64,000 bases of DNA, from the NCBI GenBank assembly GCA_009767595.1, contig VSDK01023792.1:413173-477172 (forward strand). Direction: 5' to 3'. Below are positions 59,524 through 64,000 of the stretch, one piece after another. The DNA comes from Symbiodinium kawagutii. Taxonomy: Eukaryota > Sar > Dinophyceae > Suessiales > Symbiodiniaceae. The notes below the pieces were generated by a model. The model had not been told where the DNA came from and searched no databases. It saw nothing but the letters and a program-made list of their open reading frames with translations. How positions within the stretch are numbered: the first letter of the stretch is position 1; each line of letters begins with the position of its first letter. The position numbers and the translations under genes were made by a program.

Positions 59524-59763
59524 TAGATAGTTGGTAGATCCCCTACAATTGCTGCTTATCATCCTCTATTACCAACATTTACTAACCATTAACCATTGGT
59601 TACCTAAGCATTAACCATTGGTTAACCATAACCATCGACCATTAACCATTGCTTGACCATTACTAACCATTAACCATTGGTTAACCACGGTTCACTCACC
59701 ACCATGGCTTGAGAACCCCCCGAAAGACCTGTTGTTTCTGGGATCCGTTCGCCTGGCAAAGAC

Positions 59764-62700
59764 CTCGCGGACTTCGATGGTCTGGGCTTTCAACTGCTCC
59801 TGGATCGACGCGGGACCCCGCAACGCGAAGGGGTTCGCAGAGATTTGGAAAGATCTGATGCCAGGAGTTCGCCTAAGTCATCTGAGTCATTCTGAGTCTT
59901 AAGGAGTCTTAACTCATCTGATTCTGGGTGTGGGGTTAGGGATGTTGGATGAAGTTGGGCTACTTGATGATATAGATGCTTGATGATACTTGTAGCTCAG
60001 CTCTGCAGAAAAAAAACACAGTCAGTGTGGATGTGTGTGCAAAAATATGAAAATGTATATGCTCATGTTCGTCAAACTGTTTTACTTGTGCGTGTGTATT
60101 AGCAACGGTGTGGGGACATTCTGAGCAGTGATGACCAGTTCCTTTCAAAGTAGCTATGGATGCTGTGTACCCTTCCCAGCACCGACGTGTTTGCGACTTC
60201 AAGGATCTCTTGGCATCGACGAGGCCCTTCATGGAACGCCTAAGGTGTTCTTTTGTAGCAATCTATTCCTGCGAATCCCAATGGCCAAAGGCTACCCCTC
60301 ACCGATCCACCAGAAGGACAAATGGAACCAACACTGACTCCACATGGAAAGTGTTCTCTAACAAGAGCAGAATCAGTGATGGTCACACACAAATGAAAAC
60401 ATATTTAGCGACACACACACACACACAAGCAATTCATGTGTGATAGCAACACATCTGCGTGAAATGATGCCACCTGGGCTCTTAAGCAAAACTTGCTACC
60501 AGTCATGTCCATCAACTCCTTGCTTCATGACCATGTATCTGGTTGTGCATCATAGGCGTTCACAGGCAACAATAAAGAGCACGCCATTCAAACCGCTCAC
60601 ACAACATGGGCAATGACTTTTTCCGAGAATACATTTGTTGGCTATGTCCCCAATGTTGGAATGCCTGGCCAGAATACTGCTGGGGCATCGTAAAATCTCA
60701 AGATTGCAAGACATCACTCTGGAGCTATTTATACGCAAACGCCTGTCAGATCCTGTTCCCTAGTAAACTTCCAAAAAAGGTGCGCAATTACATTCTAAGA
60801 GGGTTTGTTCATACATTCAAATATTTGGTGTCGTTCCTTTGTTATGCATGCGCCCCTGTACTGTCCGTATGCTTGAAAGAAGTCCATCCCAAACCTGTTC
60901 AGCCAGTACACCACCAGTTCCTCATGATGGGGAACGTGATTTTACGGTAGTATGGTCAGAACAAAATTGTCGAGTGGAATTTTCTGTATGGCTGTGGATC
61001 AAAACCCTTTACCCAAGCTGTTCACATCCATTTTTTTGGCTATCCTTTCGACCCAAAGCCATACCTGTACATTCAAAATCATTCAAATACACAAGAATGC
61101 TTTGAAGCGCCGTTTCTTGGGCACATCACCAAGGAGCCACCGGCGGATCTCAGACTTTGGAAACGACATCTTCCGCAAAGCGGACAGGAACTTGATCGAA
61201 AACACCTATGGCTATGGATCGAAATAAACCAACCAACAGCCGTGAGTAATTTGGTCATTTCTTGCTATTCATGGGATGTGAACAGCTGCGGTACAGCCTT
61301 TTCACCCACCTCCCGAGCTCACAGGAACCCAATGGAACCACTGCATTTCTTCACCGTGGGCGCCCTGCCTTCGCTTGTGCCGCCAAGTCTTCGGTTTGAT
61401 GCAGCGTCAACCGATCCTCATGGAGGTTTTGAACCTGCCATGGCAAATGCCTCTGCAAGAATTCATGCTTCGGAGAGACATGGGGAGATACTATCGTCAT
61501 GAGAAATAATTAAGGGCAAATGGAGAGATACATGGATATGACTAAAAATGACAATTGAATTTGGGATACAATCTGGGAATAAACAAATGTGTATATGATA
61601 TGTGCAATATCGTTCATAAAAAATAAGAACAAACAATGTAACTAAATGAAACCCAGCACCAAATGCTACCAACCCGTTGGGAGATGTACAAGTGCCAGAG
61701 CCAACGCGTTCACAAAGAGTTGTCATGGGTTCACACCCCAACAAGCAGAACCATCGAAGCATTTTCCTCACAAATCTAGAAATGACTTCCACATCGTGTC
61801 TTGCTTCGAAGTCACTTCTGGATCTTTGATGCACGGGTAGCTGTGGAATGGACGATTTTGGTCCATGTGGGTCCCTTGGAACAACTTCCCATCCTCACCT
61901 CGTCTCGAAGTTTCTCCAGAGCAGCGTCCCTATCGCCTGGAATGAGCCGGAATAGCTTTGTTTATTGATGGTTGGTTGGGATATTGACATCAGCAAGCAG
62001 CAATGAATTTATACTTCATGTTTGTCAGCTAGAAAGATCTAGCCGTTCTGAAGTCGAAACCAATTATTTGATTTGAAGGTTGACCAAAGAATCACATTAA
62101 TTCTGTCATATGTCTGCTTCATTTTGGATGACTCCAAAATCCTTGTCCTGGAGATCCACACAGGTAAAACCATCTATTTTGAAGGGGTCCCATGCTTTAA
62201 GAAACCACCGGATATCAATCACCACCGTTGGTGATAAACCAAACCCTCGATGGGCCGGTCACTTGTTGCAACAGCAGGCTCTGCCTCCACCAGAAATGAC
62301 CATCGCGTTGTGTGCAGAAGTGAGTTCCTAGCACTGGCGATTGTTGGGCCTCATGATGCTGCTTTCATGATGGAAAATGGTACAGTATAACCCATTGTAG
62401 GTATGCATTGTATAACCATGGAAAATGGTATAACCCTCGGTTGGTTTTAGCATCCAGCAACCATTGTTCATTCATAGTTGGATCCGCCCATGATGAGAAC
62501 AATTGTTGGTCATCAAGCAAGAAATAGTTGGAAACATGCCAATGGTCGTAGCAATCCGGCTGGTACTGCTTGATCGCAATACCTTCATAATGGTAAACTA
62601 AACAATACTTGAACCTCACTAGTTTGTGATGAACCATCAACATGTCAACCTGTCTCCGATGTGGACACCCTGTGAAATTGCAGACTCTAACGCTGTCCTC

Positions 62701-63216
62701 AATTTGAAGCTTCATGTCGAAACCAATCTGGCCCTGAATCCAAGTCTTTCTTCAGAATCCCTTTCCCCAAGTTTTACATTTTTCCCCCATTACCCTTGAA
62801 TACAGCCAAACTAGCTTCTGCGGAGGGTTTACAATTGCGAGGAAGGGATTGCACATGCAAGTGCCAGCATCAGGTTGTGTCCAAGAGGATAAACATGTCA
62901 ATCCTAGGGGATTGCACTCCGGCAAACTAACCTGGTTGCATATTTTTAAAAAATCACTTAACAATTAACGGACTTTTCACTATAAAAATGCTGATTCCAA
63001 GCTTCCAGGGTAGGGACTGCCAGAGGGTAAAGGGCAGCAACAACCGTTGGGAGGTCACCACTGGACCCGTGGACGGTCCTTCACCTTCTGAGACAGCGCC
63101 ACCACGCGATCTTCCAGTGCTGACAGCTGGTTGGTAGCCGTCAGCTCCCATCGGCTACCTAGGCGTTGCATCGCTGCTTCCCGTTGTGAACTTTCTTGCT
63201 GAGGGCCCAATTCTTG
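59764..63216 (-). CDS. Coiled-coil protein gene fragment, five exons, unknown family
   Basis: Exon 63216-63085 follows ATTGCTGCTTTATCAG, reads 44 codons (QELGPQQESSQREAAMQRLG then WELTATNQLSALEDRVVALS) in a clear heptad-like pattern and ends CAGAAG/GTGAAG. Exon 61452-61355 joins in phase 0 (RHLPWQVQNLHEDRLTLHQT then EDLAAQAKAGRP). Further exons on the strand: 61190-61130 (FLSALRKMSFPKSEIRRWLL or, keeping phase, a CPLCGRC frame), 60239-60171 (RSMKGLVDAKRSLKSQTRRC) and 59854-59764 (SFQISANPFALRGPASIQEQ then LKAQTIEVRE). The last two join in phase; the link between 61130 and 60239 does not, so an exon or a frame choice is missing. The plus strand is open opposite 61355 and 59764, a caution. Likely a structural or scaffold protein. 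Confidence 0.5.
60987..61063 (+). repeat. Shortened foldback family 2 copy
   Basis: Ends TATGGCTGTGGATCAAAACCC and TCGACCCAAAGCCATA are inverted; the middle is shorter and diverged from the copies at 26369 and 35141. It lies in an intron of the coiled-coil gene. Confidence 0.65.
61453..63084. other. Intron of the coiled-coil gene
   Basis: Holds a right-arm remnant of foldback family 1 at 62170-62213 (CCATGCTTTAAGAAACCACC) and a fragment of the 56431 foldback family at 62917-62940. No exon with two good borders was found. Confidence 0.4.
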
Positions 63217-63499
63217 CTGATAAAGCAGCAATGGAGATACAACCACTGGGGATATATAAGGTAATAAAGCTCTGGATTCTGGATCATTTTGGATAATGAC
63301 AAAGTATGGCTTACGTGTTTAACATGATACCATGAAATCTGACTATAATCATATATATATATATATATATGGGTGTTTCTCGAAATAAGGACCCCCAAAA
63401 TCATACAACATTAACAATTTATAGTGATAAACCATCCATGTTTTGAGGTTCCCACTTGACTTCTAAGAAACCACCATATCTATCTATCATATCTTCCAG
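63217..63499. other. No exon seen; foldback copy and AT run
   Basis: An AT microsatellite at 63347-63369 directly abuts the foldback copy at 63370-63476. Confidence 0.5.
63370..63476 (+). repeat. Foldback family 1 copy
   Basis: TGGGTGTTTCTCGAAATAAG, ACCCCCAAAATCAT, central TAGTGATAAACCATCCATG, and TTCTAAGAAACCACCA at the end. It sits immediately after an (AT)n run. Confidence 0.8.
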
Positions 63500-63650
63500 A
63501 GTCAAACAGCTCTCGGGCTTTTGATGCTCACTCCATGTCAAACCTCGACTGCTGTGCTGCACCAACAGCTGCGGATGTACAGCGGATCGCCAAGTCAACG
63601 GCAGAAGTTTCAGAACAAGCGCCATGACTTGGGGGGTGCTCATTCCAGTC
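63500..63650. CDS. Exon candidate, strand unclear
   Basis: Open in several frames. Minus: after CTGTACATCCGCAG, LLVQHSSRGLTWSEHQKPES would keep phase 0 with the exon at 63216. Plus: a frame with MSNLDCCAAPTAADVQRIAK. The phase link to the coiled-coil exon slightly favours minus. Confidence 0.3.
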
Positions 63651-63950
63651 CAAATTCCATGATAACAATAGCGATAAAATACTCAGTCTGAGAAGTCACT
63701 AGCAGTAGGTTTCAGTTCTTCTGGGACGAGTTTTACCCGCTTTCGGGAACTGCGAACCAAAGAATGTGTTCAAATTGCAGCCAATGGATGTAGCCCACGT
63801 GTGTCCAACATAGCAGTGGCCATGCAATTCCGCCATGAGTAGATGGTTTATGTGTACCAGATGACCATGCTTTTTCTGCTACATTGTCAACTATCAACCA
63901 GAATAATCGGCATTTGAGTGGATCAACATCCAACATCTAACTCTAACAAC

Positions 63951-63960
63951 NNNNNNNNNN
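63951..63960. other. Assembly gap, ten N
   Basis: Exactly ten N bases interrupt the sequence. The 40 bases after it may not be adjacent in the genome. Confidence 0.99.
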
Positions 63961-64000
63961 CTGCTGAACTGTTCGCAACGTCCTCCCAACGCTGTCCCTG

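Noticed and set aside
1..64000. CRISPR arrays, operons, Shine-Dalgarno sites, phage or plasmid genes
   Set aside because: None seen; the spliced layout and repeat content are eukaryotic.

Overview
The window looks like nuclear DNA of a dinoflagellate, most likely a Symbiodiniaceae-type alga. No prokaryotic gene layout is present: long open frames are absent, apart from artefacts inside (ATG)n and (TTC)n microsatellites. The coding signal comes as short GC-richer islands of about 40-200 bp in AT-richer DNA. Many islands are bounded by AG acceptors and GT donors and keep reading frame across introns of hundreds to thousands of bases. Some joins need GC or GA donors, a known habit of dinoflagellate introns. 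A degenerate CCCTAAA tract (Arabidopsis-type telomere repeat, known in dinoflagellates) fits. The assignment is inference; no spliced leader, rRNA, tRNA or organelle gene was seen.

The firmest gene is a class I SAM-dependent methyltransferase on the minus strand at 15325-19056. Six exons were joined by hand with matching phases and rebuild LELGCGTGEN, GVDI, FDFIFDCQCFHC and SPGGRLLMLTGN in the right order. Its first and last exons were not found.

Other genes were assembled only as exon chains without a recognised family. Minus strand: 32214-34367 (eight exons, ends in a stop), 38170-39118 (last two exons of a gene whose upstream exons probably lie at 40.2, 41.1, 42.5, 44.7-45.1 and 48.0-48.5 kb), and 59764-63216 (coiled-coil protein). 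Plus strand: isolated exons at 4.6-11.7 kb, a cysteine-rich chain at 28177-30326, and short two-exon gene ends at 51056-51552, 52616-52813 and 57254-57683. Several GC-rich islands (12.9, 20.9, 22.45, 52.4, 54.3, 55.1, 63.5 kb) read open on both strands, so their strand is left undecided.

The rest is repeat-rich. There are at least three families of short foldback, MITE-like elements. One 240-bp element with 28-bp terminal inverted repeats sits inside a copy of another family and is flanked by TA duplications. There is also a perfect 35-bp-stem hairpin at the left edge, a 73-bp minisatellite, many di-, tri- and tetranucleotide arrays, and a 10-N assembly gap at 63951-63960.

All exon borders are manual readings. 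Functions are named only where motifs are visible.
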